Below are positions 24,523-38,332 of a stretch of 64,000 bases of DNA, in pieces. Location of the stretch: contig KV748223.1 of assembly GCA_001692895.1 (NCBI GenBank), positions 1,054,001-1,118,000 on the forward strand. The letters are read 5' to 3'. Each line of letters starts with the position of its first letter. Position 1 is the stretch's first letter. A model generated the notes under the pieces. It was given only the letters and a program-made list of their open reading frames with translations, was not told the DNA's origin and did not search any database. Origin of the DNA: Cenococcum geophilum 1.58. Lineage: Eukaryota > Ascomycota > Dothideomycetes > Gloniales > Gloniaceae. The position numbers were made by a program, and so were the translations under genes.

Positions 24523-27500
24523 CTACGTTGCGTTAAAAACCTATACTACCCTCCAAAAATGCAGAACGACCCTAAAGCCCCCATAACAGCCAACGCTATT
24601 ATAGCTACACTTTAAAAACAATTAGTAGGTATATAGAAGTCCTTTATAAACGCCCTTATATAGCACTAAGCCACTTTAACTTAATAGCAAGCTAAATAAG
24701 AAGCACGATAACAATAATTAATTAAAGCACTTTAAGAAAAAGTCCGCATCCTTAAGATGCCTACATTAAGGCCCTAAGACTAAATACTATCTCTAGAGAT
24801 AAATACGCGGAACGCAAGCCCTAAATTAGTAGTAGTTACTTATCCCATAGAACTAACTACTATACTAAAACGATCCAAGAAACTACTAGACCCCCTAGTA
24901 TTCACCGGTAAACAATAAAAGCTTTAATTATTCTTAAGCCGGCTTAAGAATAAGCTAACTAGTAATACTAACCGCTACCCAACCAAAGCTAACTAACTCT
25001 ATTACGCCCTAAGTTAACTAGGAGGAGACGTAGCTAACCTTATTAAACCTCTCTAACCAAACTTAGTATAAAGCCTAGTTATACTTCTTAAAGCTATATA
25101 CGGTAACCTAAACCGCTAAGCCACTACTTAAAGAAAGATAAACCAAATAACTTAAGAAAAGAAAAGTTTCCTAATATACTTCTCTAAATTTAACCGCTAT
25201 ATAAAGAAAACAGGCTAGAATAACTCCGCACTAATTAACAGCCTTATTAAGTCCTTAAGCCCTAAACTAAAAACCTCCCTAATAGGCGTAGACCTCCTAG
25301 AAACTCTTAACGCCTACGCAAACGTTATTAACAAACAGTATAATGATATACTACGCCTTATACTGAAGCCCGTTTATCGGTACAATACAATAACCCCGCA
25401 AATATTTACTAAGTCATTATCTTAACCTAAGCACCCCAACGCCATAGATATTAACACTAAAACCCTAGGATACGCCCTATTAGGGTCCTCTAAATAAGAA
25501 TAACGCATTAAGCTAGGCCTCTGCTTTAAATATAGAAGTAGCTCCCACCTCTTAAACCACTACTCCGTCCCTATACCCTAAAACGATTTATAAACGGCTA
25601 GCACTAGCAGCCGTTTACCACATTAATCTTCTAGTTACCGTCCCCGATCTTTATCTGGTTTTACCCCTACGTCTAGCAAGCACTATTTATAAGGACGAAG
25701 CTACAGCTAACGTCCTATAAGAACCCCACCCCGATCGCCTCCAAAAGGAAGGTCCTAAAGCTAAGTCGCTCTCTAGGACGGCTCTGCCACAGGATCTCGT
25801 TAAACGCATTTAACGTTATAAACTCCAACTCTTGGGACTATAGTATAACCATTAACTGTTATCTTCGGCAGAATAGTTAATAGGCTAACGCTTAAATCCT
25901 AATTAACACAGGAGCTAGCGGCATAGGATTTATTAACAAGATCTTTATGTAAGATAATAGTTTTACCCTAACCCCCCTTAACTGGCATATTAACGTATTT
26001 AGATTTAATAGCAAACGCACCGTCTTAGGCTATATCACCTATATAGTAACCCTAAAACTCTAATACCTAAACTATAAAGAACTAATTAAGCTTTTCGTTA
26101 CCACTTTGGGTCACTTAGTAATCCTTAAATAACCCTAAATAAAGCTATATAAGGTGACTATTAATTAAGATAACCTTAAGCTTCTATTTACCACCTCCTA
26201 TTATAAGCAGAAGTGCTTTATAACTTACTACTTAGACCTAGAACCGAAATCTAAAGAATTTACCAGATTCCACCAACATAAGATTTCCACTAAATTCTAC
26301 TAATATAAGAATTCCACTGACACCCACCAAGGATCCGAAAATTCTACTAAGCTCCATAAGTTATTACCAAGCACTATACCGCCCCAAACTAAATAAAAAC
26401 TTAAACTTAGTATATAAAACTACTAGAAGGACTAGTATCCTATAATAAAAAGAATACTTAAAGAACCTAAACTTAAATCTAATACTAACTCCGTACCTAA
26501 TACTAAACTTAAACCTAAATAAGAAACTACGGACAAGCCGAATAAGCTCAGTACCCTAAATATCCGCATAATTAGAGCTACTCTATTAGCGTAACTTGCT
26601 AAGAAACCTAAATATACAATCTTTGCTATCACTATAGCTAATATTAAGAAGGCCTTAGCACTAAAGAAGTATACCAACCCTGCTATAAAGGTACTAGTAG
26701 AGTACTATAACCGCCTAGAGGCATTCTTATAAAAGGAAGCCGATAAGCTACCGGAACACTAATCATATAACTATAAGATTATACTTAAAGAAAGAAAGTA
26801 GCCTAGATTTGGACCCTTATACGGGATATCCTAAAACAAACTCTAAGTACTATAAAAGTATTTAGATAAGAACCTAAGTAAAGGATTTATTAGAGTAAGC
26901 TTATCGCCTATAGCCGCACTAGTAATCTTCGTTAAGAAACCCGGCGGCGGTTTGTGCTTCTATATAAACTACTAAGCTTTTAACGCCGTTACTATTAAGA
27001 ACCGATATCTAATCCCGTTAATATAGGAGACACTAAACCAACTAAGTAAGGCTTGTTACTACACGAAGCTTAATATTATCTCTATATTTAACCGTCTTCG
27101 CATTATAAAAGGGAACGAATGGCTTACTGTATTTTATACCCGATATGGACTATTTAAGTACTTAGTAACACCCTTTAGCCTTATAAACACCCTGAGCTTA
27201 TTTTAACATTATATAAATAATACCCTACGCCCCTACCTAGATATCTTCTATACTGCTTATATTAACGACATCCTAATATATAGTAATAACCTGACTAAAT
27301 ATTGGAAACACGTTAACCTTGTCCTATAAGCCCTACACGGAGCTAGTCTATAATTAGATATAGATAAATATAAATTCTATAAAACAAAAGTCCTATACCT
27401 TAAACTCCTTATTTCTATAAACGGTATATAAATAGACCTAAAGAAAGTTAAAGTAATTATAAACTAGTAAGAACCCGAGAACGTTAAGGATGTAAGAGCC

Positions 27501-29695
27501 TTTATAGGATTTACTAATTTCTACTAACGGTTTATTAATAACTTCTCTACCCTAGTTTTACCCCTTATAGCTTTAACCTAAAAGAATAAAGTCTTTATCT
27601 TTAATAAGGAATATAAGAAGGCTTTTGCCTATCTAAAGGTTATATTTACTACTGCGCCCGTACTCTAATACTTTAACCTAAACTAAATAAGTGTTATAGA
27701 AGCCGACTTATCTAACTACGTTACTAGAGGCATCCTATTTTAGTATAATAAGGATAGAGTATTGCACCCTGTAGCATACTTTTTAAAATAACTAAGCCCA
27801 GCTAAATATAACTACGAGATCTACGATAAGGAATTGTTAGCTATTATTAGGTATTTTAAATAATAGCGACCCAAACTAGAAGGCGCTGGATTTCTAATTA
27901 AGGTCCTTAGCAACTATAAGAACCTATAGTACTTTACAACCATAAAACAGCTAAGTTATTGTTAGGCCCGCTAGTTAGAATATCTATCTTGTTTCCGATT
28001 CTTAATTACGTACTACCTAGGCGTCTAAGGTTAGAAGCCTAATACCCTAACCTAACGCTCGCAAGACGTGCTAGCCCTAGAAGAAGCGCGCTCTTACCGA
28101 AATTAGACCCTACTTTGCCCTAAACTATTTAACCCTCCTACTAAAGATCTTACGGTACACGTCCTTAAAATAACTAATTGATTAATTAAATAGATTATAG
28201 TTAATAAATACCTAAATAACAAGTTTATCTAAGAGACGCTTAAGCTAATATAAGATGGCATTAGACGCTCTAAAAAGATTTCTTTAAGTAAATATAAAGC
28301 CTACAAAAATCGCTTATATTACCGGAACCGTCTAGTTATCCCTAATTATAATAAGCTTAAGCTTAAACTCCTTAAACACGTATATAATCTACCTATTGCC
28401 AACCACCTAGGCTAAGGAAAGACCCTAGAACTACTCTAACGGGAGTATTATTAGCCGAATATATATAATATAATATAAAGGTACGTCTCTAGCTGCTACA
28501 CCTACCGATAAGCTAAAGCCTCGTATAAGACGTATAACGGTCTTTTAAAGCCGCTGCCCGTTCCAAACTAAAGATGGAAGGATATCTTAATTAACTTTAT
28601 TATTAACCTTCCTAAGAGTAAAGGCTGTATAAACATTATAGTAGTTATAGACCAACTATCTAAAATAAGACACTTAATCGCCTACCCTAATATATTAACG
28701 CCTGCCATCGCCTAACTATTCCTAGATTATATATAGAAACTCCACAGACTCCCTAAAACGATTATCTCCAATAGAGGTAGCTAGTTTATCTTAGCATTCT
28801 AGAAGGAACTAACTACTCGACTCCGTATTAAAGCACTATTATTTACCACGTATTACCTAGAAACGGATGGCCAAATAGAACGCGTAAATGCTATAATAGA
28901 ATAGTATATTCGGATATACATATTATATTTATAGGATGACTAGATCAACTGGCTCGTATTTACTAAGTTTACTACAAATAATTCCGTCTCGGAAACTATA
29001 AAAGTCTCCCCATTCCTAGCTAATTACGGCTAGCACCTATAAATGGGTTTTAAACCCTTTAGTAATGTTCCTTACCCTACTTATTACGCCTTATAAGTCG
29101 TAGAAGTAAATAAATTTGTAGAGAAGATAGAGGAACTATAACAGTTCCTTACTAATAAGATAATATGGGCTTAATCTGTCTATAAAGCCGCAGCGAATAA
29201 GAAATAAACCCTAGCACCAGCCTACTAAATTGGCGATTTCGTCTGGCTAGATATAAGAAATCTAAATATAAAACGACCTACTAAGAAACTTAATTGGAAG
29301 AACGCTGGCCCTTATAAGGTTAAAAAGGTTATCTTTCCTTATACCTACTAACTAAAGCTCCCTAATACGGTTAAAATCCACCCCGTATTCTATATGTTAG
29401 TCCTTTACCCTACTACCCCCGTATTAAACGCCCTGCCTAGACAGATATAAGACCCTCCCCTACTAGTTAAAGTGGATAGTAAGAACGAGTACTTTGTTAA
29501 AAGAATTAATAATATTAAGTATAATAAACGGAAACGCTAATATATATATCTTACAAAATAGAGAGGCTTTACTAAGTCCTTATGGGAACCTATTAACTCT
29601 ATAGGACTTATATAAGCCGCAGAAGACTTTTACAAACTTTACCCAGAACTACTATAGCCCCATCTTGCAGAAGCTTGAGTTTAAAGGGGGGGTAC

Positions 29696-30065
29696 TGTTA
29701 TAGGATATCCCCGTAATACCTTATATACGTCTACCTATTTCTACTAACTTAGCAATTAGAGACTAACCGTAAAATGGCAATTTAATGGCAATCTGATGGC
29801 AATCTAATGGCAATCTACGGCATTCTGCTATATTCTGCTAAGTTCCACCAAATTCTGCCAAGTTCTGCCAGGACTATAACTTGAACCCTATTCTGCCTAT
29901 GTACGTGTTAATTAAGCAACTAAGCCAACGATATATGCCCTTTCTTCCCGTTTTCCTACCTTCTTTCCTTACGCAACGTCTTAACTTCATCACGCAGTTT
30001 ATGTACATAGCTTAATAATACCTACTTCGCTATATATTATTACCGTTTGTGCTCACTCCGTAATA
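29696..30065 (+). repeat. Right LTR of Gypsy G2 (370 bp)
   Basis: Starts tgttataggatatcccc and ends actccgtaata. The 22-bp excess over the left LTR is explained by two extra copies of an 11-bp tggcaatctaa unit near 29772-29817. Confidence 0.9.
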
Positions 30066-30370
30066 GGTAAGGGGGCGAGTAGTAGGTGCCCCCTAGTAAC
30101 TTTATAGTAGTAGAGTAATAGTTTATAATACTAGCGCGTCCGTAAGCTTATTACGGCAGCAGTAGTTCCTAAAGAGGTTAAATAGTAAGGTAGTAGAGCA
30201 CTATAGGCAACTTATAGGCGCTAAGTAGGCGAGTCCTAAAAGGCGGGGAGATGGATTACGGGGTTTTCTCATTTTTCTTAAATAGAGTTTTCTCCCTATA
30301 TATAAATAAGGAGTAGTCCATATAGGCCCAATAGGGATCCAAATTGGACGTTTAGCAATGAATTATTATT
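30066..30370 (+). mobile_element. LINE copy a, 3' end with (ATT)n tail
   Basis: Continuation of the LINE after Gypsy G2. It matches the inverted second copy at 33778-34090. Ends gcaatgaattattattat, a TAA/ATT-type simple-repeat tail instead of poly(A), then the target duplication at 30370-30384. Confidence 0.88.
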
Positions 30371-30384
30371 ATATTATCCTTCTA

Positions 30385-31653
30385 GATTAATAGGACCTTG
30401 TCCACTTTTACGTTTATTAGGCAATTTTTTATATAGTAGCCTTTTTAACTATAAGAGAAGTAAGCTCCTTAATTACTAAGGGCCTATATATAGGGGTTGC
30501 TATATATAGGCCGAGCATTCGCTAGACCTATAGTAGGACTAGCCGTATAGCTAGCTACTAAATTAGCGGCGGGCTATATAGGTAGTGCTACAGGGGTTGC
30601 TAATTATACTAGGATATTACGGGCCGTTTTTATATTGCTTATAGTCTAATTTAAAGGGTTTCTAGCCTTATACCGTTTAGCGCGTACCTTAATTTAATAA
30701 AGGCCTTAGTTAATAGCTAAGCACTAATCTATAAGTTTCTTTAGCGTCTATATAGTAGCAAAAACTAATAGTACGGCTCGCTATAGGTCTAGGGTAAGCT
30801 TATTAAATAGGTCTAGTATTAAATCTTCTTAGGGAATTCGAGCCTAGCTAGCTAGGTGTAGAAAGCGGGTCTAAAAAGCTAAGAAGATCTCTATAGTTTT
30901 TATATTTAGGCTTTTATAATCAAGTTAGGCGTTTTATACTTTAAAGGGGTCCTTATAGATAGAAGATAAGTAAACAATTATCTTTTCTTTAGAGAGGAAG
31001 GGATCTACTAAGTTCTATACGTATCGCGGACGTAGGTATATCTATATATCCCTACTAGTATAGCTAAAGACGTAAGCTATTTTAGCCTAAGTAGTAGGGA
31101 AGTAGTCTATATTAATTTTAAGCTTATCTTATAATTAAAGCTTCCAATTATTAAATATAGGGTTAGTTTTATCTATAAGTAATAGGGGATCCACGACCTT
31201 TACGGACCGTAATAACGCTAATACTATATATTGGGCTAGGGTTTTAAGGACTATAGCAAGTCTCTAGGTGTCTAATAACTCTTTACTAGGTATAGGGGGT
31301 TCTCTAGCTTTAAGTAGCTTTTAAAGTCGTTTAATTTCGGTATTAGCTGCTATAAGCTCCTCCTAGGAGTTTAAGTCAGTTACTATTTCACTATTAGAGG
31401 TATTTAAGGGTCCTATAGCTGCTTTGCCAGCTACTGTATTTCTTAGTATAGTAGTATAGTTATTAGGGTAACTTCTAATAGGGTTCTACAGGGGTTGTAG
31501 TCTATGCTTATTCTATAGGTCTTATTATTCTTTTCTATTCTTTAAGTTCTAGTAATAGTCTTTAGGTCTACTTCCATGTTTTATTCTTATTTATAGTCCT
31601 ATAAATATATTTAAGTTCCTTCTTAGGAAAAAGAGTAGATAAGCTTTAGATAA
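30385..31653 (-). mobile_element. Gypsy G3, gag segment
   Basis: The minus strand gives a typical fungal Gypsy gag region (for example YFPTTQAKIAYVLSYTS near 31020-31100 and DLFNKLTLDLQRAV near 30770-30815) preceded by a leader next to the LTR. The left edge joins 20423 once the LINE is removed. Broken at many points. Confidence 0.82.
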
Positions 31654-31906
31654 TATTAGTAACTTAGTTAATTAAGGCATAAGCATAGTAAGAGGGACGC
31701 GCAAGCCTATATAATTGGTAGTCTATAAATAAGGATCTAAAGTTAGAGAAAGAAAAGGAGATAGAGGGTAGCTTCGCTTAACGTTATATATAATCCTCTA
31801 GTTACATAACGGTAATTATCTAAAACTATATAAAACTGTCTATAACTATCCGCAATAATCTACTAGTTTCTACCAGTTTCCACTAGTTTTTACTAGCGCT
31901 ATAATA
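31654..31906 (-). repeat. 5' LTR of Gypsy G3
   Basis: 253 bp, TATTA...TAATA ends (RIP-changed TGTTA...TAACA). Matches the solo LTR at 8652-8888 in reverse. Adjoins the gag leader, so it is the 5' LTR of the minus-strand element. The partner LTR is lost, so no target duplication can be checked. Confidence 0.8.
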
Positions 31907-32984
31907 TATAGAGGATGAGTTTAAGAATATTTACCGCTAGCTATAGGCCCGCGGAGACTCCTCGCTAAAATACTACCTCCGCATACTTATAGATATCCTA
32001 CTAGGCCACTATATACTTACCCGCGGCGGCAATAAGCGCTCCGCTAAAATCTTAGACCTATTTACCTTTAAGTTTAAAGGCAAAGGCCCTATACGCGCTA
32101 GTAAGTAGAACTAGCATAATGGCCTTAAAACTATTAGGGCTCTATATAATAAGAAGCCGCTTATCTATATACTTAGCGGGCTAGCTTTCTACCTCTTATA
32201 CCGCTAGGGCCTTAGCAATAAGCCGTTCCTAAACTTTAGTAAATAGTTAACGTAGTATAATATCCACCTAATTAAGAGCAGCGCTAGGGACCGTAAGGCG
32301 GCCTTTTTATATGACTTATAGCGGAAGTGGGTTACTAAGGCATTCTAATACGTTAGTATCTTCTTATAGAAGAAGACCTATATTAGACGGGGCGCTAGCA
32401 CTAAGACGGTAGAGCTAAAAGGGGTTAGTAAGGACTAGATTAGACGCGCTAGTAGGTAAAACTAGGAATAGATAATTAGCTATTATTTAAACTTACTACT
32501 ATGGGAGTTTATACAGACGATAGCCGGCTATACACAGCAGATAGGCTGCTTTAAGATTCGTAAGGCAAGCGTCGCCCCCCCCCTAACGTACTACTGTTAA
32601 TAATCTAGCTAGAGCTAAATATTTAAAAGGGTTAGTTTAGCCCTTAGGTTAGCTAGATTAATAACCTTATAGCTATAGGCGCTATAAACCTCCTATTCTA
32701 CCTCTGGGAGGTTATTTTATAAGACTTAGTAGTTCTTCGTAAAATGTTTCTAAGTAGCCCTATATAGAACTACCCGGTCTTCTAGTATAAGGCCTATCTA
32801 CCCTTTACGCAGAAGGTCGAAGCCTATCTATAGTAGAAGGAAAAAGGCCTTAGCTAGCTATTAATACTCTACTAGGCCATACTAGCTATTATAGACTACT
32901 TAAAGACTATAGACACCTAAAACAACTAAAGAGTATATAAAAACGATAAAAAAGCATATAAGCTATAGGCGTCATTTAACTATA
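31907..32984 (+). mobile_element. Crypton-like element 1, NDC10-type recombinase part
   Basis: The plus-strand frame from about 31950 reads RGDSSLKYYLRILIDILLGH, then YILTRGGNKRSAKILDLFTF, the conserved block of the fungal NDC10_II (CBF3 subunit, domain 2) family. That family derives from Crypton tyrosine recombinases. Further on are a His-x-x-Arg region altered to YIRRG (near 32380) and an RRASRWN block near 32440, as in the recombinase C-terminal half. These transposons cut and rejoin DNA with a catalytic tyrosine and lack terminal inverted repeats. TAG/TAA stops are frequent, and a short deletion after the GPIR block is likely. The frame is split at 32984 by a pogo/Fot1 element and resumes at 38333. 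Confidence 0.75.
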
Positions 32985-35900
32985 AGCTCGGGCCCCCCGA
33001 ACTCGGCGACCCCCCGAACTTGGCGACCTAACCAAAATCAAACTACCAATTTGTTAACCTATTTTCTCCATAACGAATCGATTAATATGGACAAAAATAA
33101 GCAGAACTTATAAATGGCCATCATAGACCTCAAATCTGGTGTTTATAAGTATGCGCGAAAAGCTATACTTGTATACGGTATTCCTTTATCAATTTTAAGC
33201 GACCAATTAAATGGCAGGCTACTATAACAATGTATATACCAATGCGAATAGCAATTAACTCCTATATAGTAGGCCTTCCTTACTAATTGGGTACTTAAAT
33301 AGGATTTATAAAAAATATTCCTATTATATACGTAATTATGAAAAAAATAATAGCTTAGGTCTTTGGTTAGGGTTGTAATATTAAGCCCCTTAGTAAAATA
33401 TAGGTAATTAGCTACTTTAAATAAAATCTTTTTATAAAATCTATATATATCTAATTAATAGAAGGTATATATATTAATAGGGTATAACTAAAGTAAATTT
33501 AAAAGTTTTATAGCCTTTATAAAGGGGTGTAAAAAAGGTTAATATATAGGCAAAAAAACACCTCAAATTTAGACAAATTTAGAGTTATATTAAGCATATA
33601 TATAAATTTAATTACTATAGGATATATCTTTAAAAAAAGTTATTTATAAAGTTATTTAATAATTATAAATAGGTATTTATTATAAAGAAAATATTTACCC
33701 TTAGCTAAATAATTTATTTTAAAGGAATATACCCCTAATTAATATAAGTATACTAAAGTAAAATACTTTATTAAATAATAATAATAATTCATTGCTTAAC
33801 GTCCGATTTGGATCCCTATTGGGCCCACGCGGACTACTCCTTATTTACATATAGGGAGAAAACTCTATTTAAAAAAAATAAGAAAACCCCATAATCTATC
33901 TCCCCGCCTTTTAGGACTCGCCTACTTAGCGCCTACAAGTCGCCTATAGTGCTCTACTACCTTATTATTTAACCTTTTTAGGAACTACTGCTGCCATAAC
34001 AAGCCTACGGACGCGCTAGTATTACAAACTATTACTCTACTACTGTAGAGTTACTAGGGGGCACCTACTACTTACCCCCTTGCCTTCTATTACTATTTCT
34101 CTTATAACCCAGAACTAATTTAGCATATTTTAACTAATAAGCCACTAGGTAACCGCCTTAAGGCCTTTTTATATTAAGAGTAGTATATTATAGTTCTCTA
34201 TACTAGCTACTAAGAGTATTATTTTTTAATTGGTATATAGGGGGCATAGCAGTATTACGTGTTTTAGTATCTATTTTAGCCAGCTATATTCGCATCTTAG
34301 GCTACCTACTAGAATACTTACCTAATAAAGCCAATCTTTTAGTCCTATTATTCCTATTTTTAAGAGTGTTGCTATTATATTTTCTACCTTTATTAGGCCT
34401 TCTCGGAGCCCTTAGGTATTTACCCCCTATAGCGTTAACTATACTATAGTTTAGGTTTATCTTACCTAAGTTAGCCTCTATACCTTTAACTCCTATTTAC
34501 CTCTTTAGCGTTAATCTAACTAGTATTATATTACGGTAAATGGTTTCCTAGCGTTCTTATATATTTTACTTTAGCTCCTTTTTCTATCTTACTATTATCT
34601 TTACTAACCTCTTACGCGTCTCCCTTTCTCCTCTATATAGGCCTAGGCCCTAAAGCGGCACTATTTTTCTTCTACTTTCTTTACCTGTTTCTCTAATATC
34701 TTTTCCCTACTTTAGGGTTATTAGTTTATTCTCCTACAGGGCACCCTAGGGTCCCTCTATAGTTTACTTAGACATGTCTTAATATACTTTATAATATTAG
34801 AGTTATATTTATTTTACGTCCTTTATATTACAGTGGCTTTAATATATAACTATAAGGGGGGAATATTAAATTCCTTCTTAAGCAGTACTATAGCCGTTTA
34901 CTTATACCCGCCTATAATACTCTAGAGGTAGGCTATCTAGACCTTTTAAAGTAGTTTAAGGAGTAATTTAAGGGGGCCCTTTTTAGTTTCTCTAATGGCC
35001 TAAATACTAGATCTATATATTATGGTTAGCTGGACAACTACTATATATAATAGGCGTGACCTCTAAAAGTATAGACCCTATATAAAATTAACAATCCTAG
35101 ATAAAGCGATAAACTATACTTAGCCTTTATAGGCCGCTTATGCTATATATGCGCTCTACTAGAGCTTACTATCTACCTATACTCCTAATACCCTTAGGCC
35201 CTAAACTAGTTAACCCCTAAAGCCTTAGATGCGAATTATATACTAAAGATCTGCAGATTAGTTACGTTTTTTTATAAAATAGATTAGCTAGTATTTCTCT
35301 AGTAAGAATTAAACTCTATAACGTTTTGCCTATTCTATATAAGTATTATAGGCTTTCTCTAGTATTCTATAATTCTTTATAGCTATTAGCCCGTATATAA
35401 TTAGGTTTATATTATTAATAAAGCCTATCCCCTAGGTCGCCCCTTTCTTAAAGGAGTTAAGTAGGTTGCTTATAAAGAAAAGGAAGAGTATAGGCNAGAG
35501 GGGTAATNCTTNTAGTATTCCTNTTNTAACTNNAATANGGGGGCTCTAGTATCCGCTAAAGACTAGTAATATTTCTTTCTAGCCTATAAACCCTTAAATA
35601 AATTATATAATCTATTCTAGAAAGCTTTACCCTAAGGATATATAGGAGACACTTATAGGGTATATTATTATAGGCACCACTAATATCTAGGCTAAGTATT
35701 AATACTATAAAGTCCTTTCGCATCGCCTATGTAGATTTAATGGTAGTAGTAAGTAGTATAAGTACTAATAGTATTAAGCGGTTCTTTCTTGCCCCTATTT
35801 AGCTTTATAATAGTAGGGCGTATTCCTCTACTATATCTACTATATATTCCGCTATTACCCTTTCTAAGATCTTATTAAGGGTATTTTCTAAAGCAATAGG

Positions 35901-38330
35901 GCGGTAGCTTCCTAGGATTAAGTAATCTACTTTACCTTCTTTTTATAGGATAACCGTTGTTATAGATCTTCTAAGTTATAGGTAGTAGCCTATAGTAAAG
36001 CATACTCTAACTATATCTATAAGCTAAGGTGCTATAAGTGGCCTATAGGTTTTTAAGGCCTTATTTAGAATCCTATCTAGTCTTAGTGCTATATTATTTA
36101 AAAGGCGGCTAATAGTTCTAACTATTTCCTCTATTATTATATCGCTATTAACCCATAGGTAAGTCACTAGTATTTCGCCTATAATATTACTAAGGTCTAC
36201 TAGAGCTAATTAGGAGAAGAACCTTTCTATAAGGATCTTTGCCTTCTTATTATTATTATTTATAGCCTATAATTCTCCTACTCTTTATAGGGGTAGTAAA
36301 TATAGGTTTTTTACTAGGCGCCCTACCTTTTTTTTTTTTTACCTATTTTACTATATCCCAAAGGCCCTTATTATAGGGGAGGCTTAGGTTAAAAGTATAC
36401 TCATTTATAAACCGTCTCCAGTTATTCCTTACTTCTTTTTTTAGGGTATTCTTTAGCTGGTTTCTTATATCTTTATATCGTCTCTCGTCTTTAGGGTTAT
36501 AGCTACTTATATATTTCCTTCTTGCTTATCATTAGCTGGTAACTAAAACTGCGTATTATATAGACCATATATATCACGCATAGGGGCCCGGTTTTAAGAT
36601 TGGATAGTACTCTTCTAGCCCATTTTTAATTACTGCCTAGATCCTTTCTAGTCTTTAGTTAATTTCCTTAGGGGTGGCTAATAAGCCTCGCTTATTTAGT
36701 ATTAGGTGGATTTCTTCTAGGTCTTAAAGTTGTTGTTTAACTGCATTAAGGAAACTGTCTGTCTTAAGCTTCCTTATTGCGTATCTTTTTCTATTTAGTT
36801 ACGCTTTAGTATTTAGGTCTAGCTATATTTGGATAGGGATATAGTCTAGGGTAAGTGCCTATTCTTCTTTAGGGTTACACCTTTTAAGTCTTTAGTATAG
36901 GCCTTTGTTTATAAATATAAGGTTAATTATACTTCTAGCGGTGCCTTATTGCCATATAATTGCTCCTAAGAGGGTAGCTAGCTTAAGGCCCCAGATATTT
37001 ATAGCTCTTAGTAGGCACTCTAACTATTAATCTGCAGCAATATAGATACCCCCCTACCGCGGGTGGTAGAGGTTTATATCTCCTAGTAAAATAAACTCTA
37101 TACCTTTAGTTTCTAGTAAGCTTATTACCGATATAATATTCTCTGTTTATAGGACCCCTTTAACCCTAGGGTTATACACATTAATAATTTATACCGGTCC
37201 CCTATATGTTTAGATTGTTATAATTATAATATCTAGGTTAACTGCCTGCCATAACCATAAGGACAGGCTAATAGCCTTACTAATTATGAAGCACACGCGT
37301 GTAGCTGCTTTTGGTTTGTATAGGAGCTGGAATCCTCAGGGGCAGTATGTCAATACTTTATTAAATACATATAACGTAAAAGCATAGTTAAATATTAAAT
37401 TCTATTATATTTAGGCTATTTTTTATTATTTTTTATACTAAAAACTAAATTATTTAGTAATAAAGCTTAATTATATTTCATTAATAGCTAGATAGGCCAT
37501 AATATAGTTAGATTTTTATTAAAATATAAATTATATAATATATAGCTTATTTTTTATTACTTTATTTTTTATTATAACCCTTAAATCTATTTTATTCCCC
37601 CTCTGTTAAATTAAAATATTTTAGTCAATTATAAAGTATATATATCTTAATTATATAGGTCTAATTATAAAGTATTATTTTATTAAGTATTACTATAATA
37701 CCTAAAAGAAGGCCTTATAACAAAAGTAATTAAATTTAGCTAGTATATCTTTAGTATTTACTTATAAAATCTATAAAAGGCTATAAATCTTTTTAGGTTA
37801 AAAATAGGGCTTTAATAATAGGATTAAGCTTTAAATAAGCTAATAGTAAGTAATTTAATATTATAATGACCCTAAAGAAGCCTTATAATATAATTAAGTA
37901 GCTTAAGGCCTTTACAATAAGTATATACTTAATTAAAAGACTTGGTCACTTTTATAAAAAATAAGTTAACAACTTTAGAGAGTTATTATAAAGGCTATAT
38001 ATATAGACGCTTAAATATATAGCTTTTAATTATAACTCAAAGACCTTAAAAGTCTAAAATTTTATAAATGGATAACGGTAGATCTAAATATAATACCAAA
38101 ATATATAGATTTAATTCACTAAGCTATAGTGGAGGCAGAGGGAAAAAAGGCTAAAATAAGGGTAAAGCAGCTAAAATTAAGGCTTTAAAATGCGCTAGAT
38201 AGAAAGCCCGAGGTCGATATACTAAATAGTATATAAGAGTAAATAATCGATTTGATTTCGTTAAGTGTAAATAGCTTCCAAAGTGGTGTGGCCAATTTGG
38301 TGGGGTAAACGAGTTCGGGGGGTCCGAGCT
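32985..38330 (+). mobile_element. pogo/Fot1 DNA transposon, split by a LINE
   Basis: Inverted repeats of 21 bp with one mismatch (32985-33005, agctcgggccccccgaact..., and 38310-38330) and TA on both outer sides (32983-32984, 38331-38332), as expected for Tc1/mariner/pogo elements. The left part reads MDKNKQNL..AIIDLKSGVY then KYARKAILVYGIPLSILSDQ from about 33090, the N-terminal helix-turn-helix region of Fot1/pogo transposases. The right part (about 37370-38200) includes a Lys/Arg-rich coiled tail, WRQREKKAKIRVKQLKLRLK near 38130-38190. Strong TpA excess and stops show RIP. Length without the LINE is about 1.76 kb, near that of Fot1-like elements. Confidence 0.82.
33778..37351 (-). mobile_element. 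LINE copy b, 5'-truncated, inverted relative to copy a
   Basis: On the minus strand it runs from within the endonuclease region (37351) through reverse transcriptase to an (ATT)n tail (plus strand aat repeats, 33778-33790). It is flanked by a 16-bp target duplication aatactttattaaata (33762-33777 and 37352-37367), the size expected of target-primed reverse transcription. Its 5' end corresponds to about 20727 in copy a, so 5' truncation is plain. RIP-type stops throughout. A short run of N lies at 35496-35538. Confidence 0.9.
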
Positions 38331-38332
38331 TA

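Larger units (their letters stand above)
24175..30065 (+). mobile_element. Gypsy G2, complete in length, broken
   Basis: LTRs of 348 bp (24175-24522) and 370 bp (29696-30065) with TGTTA...CCGTAA(C/T)A ends, and a perfect 5-bp duplication ggtaa (24170-24174 and 30066-30070). Between them, in plus orientation, lie gag (about 24560-25860), protease, RT (about 26900-27400), RNase H, and integrase (about 28300-29200), then a chromodomain-like tail region; this is the Ty3/Gypsy order. Breaks are numerous. It is inserted in LINE copy a, so it is younger than the LINE. Confidence 0.92.

Noticed and set aside
26432-26677. 81-residue minus-strand frame in Gypsy G2
   Set aside because: Antisense of the element's coding strand.
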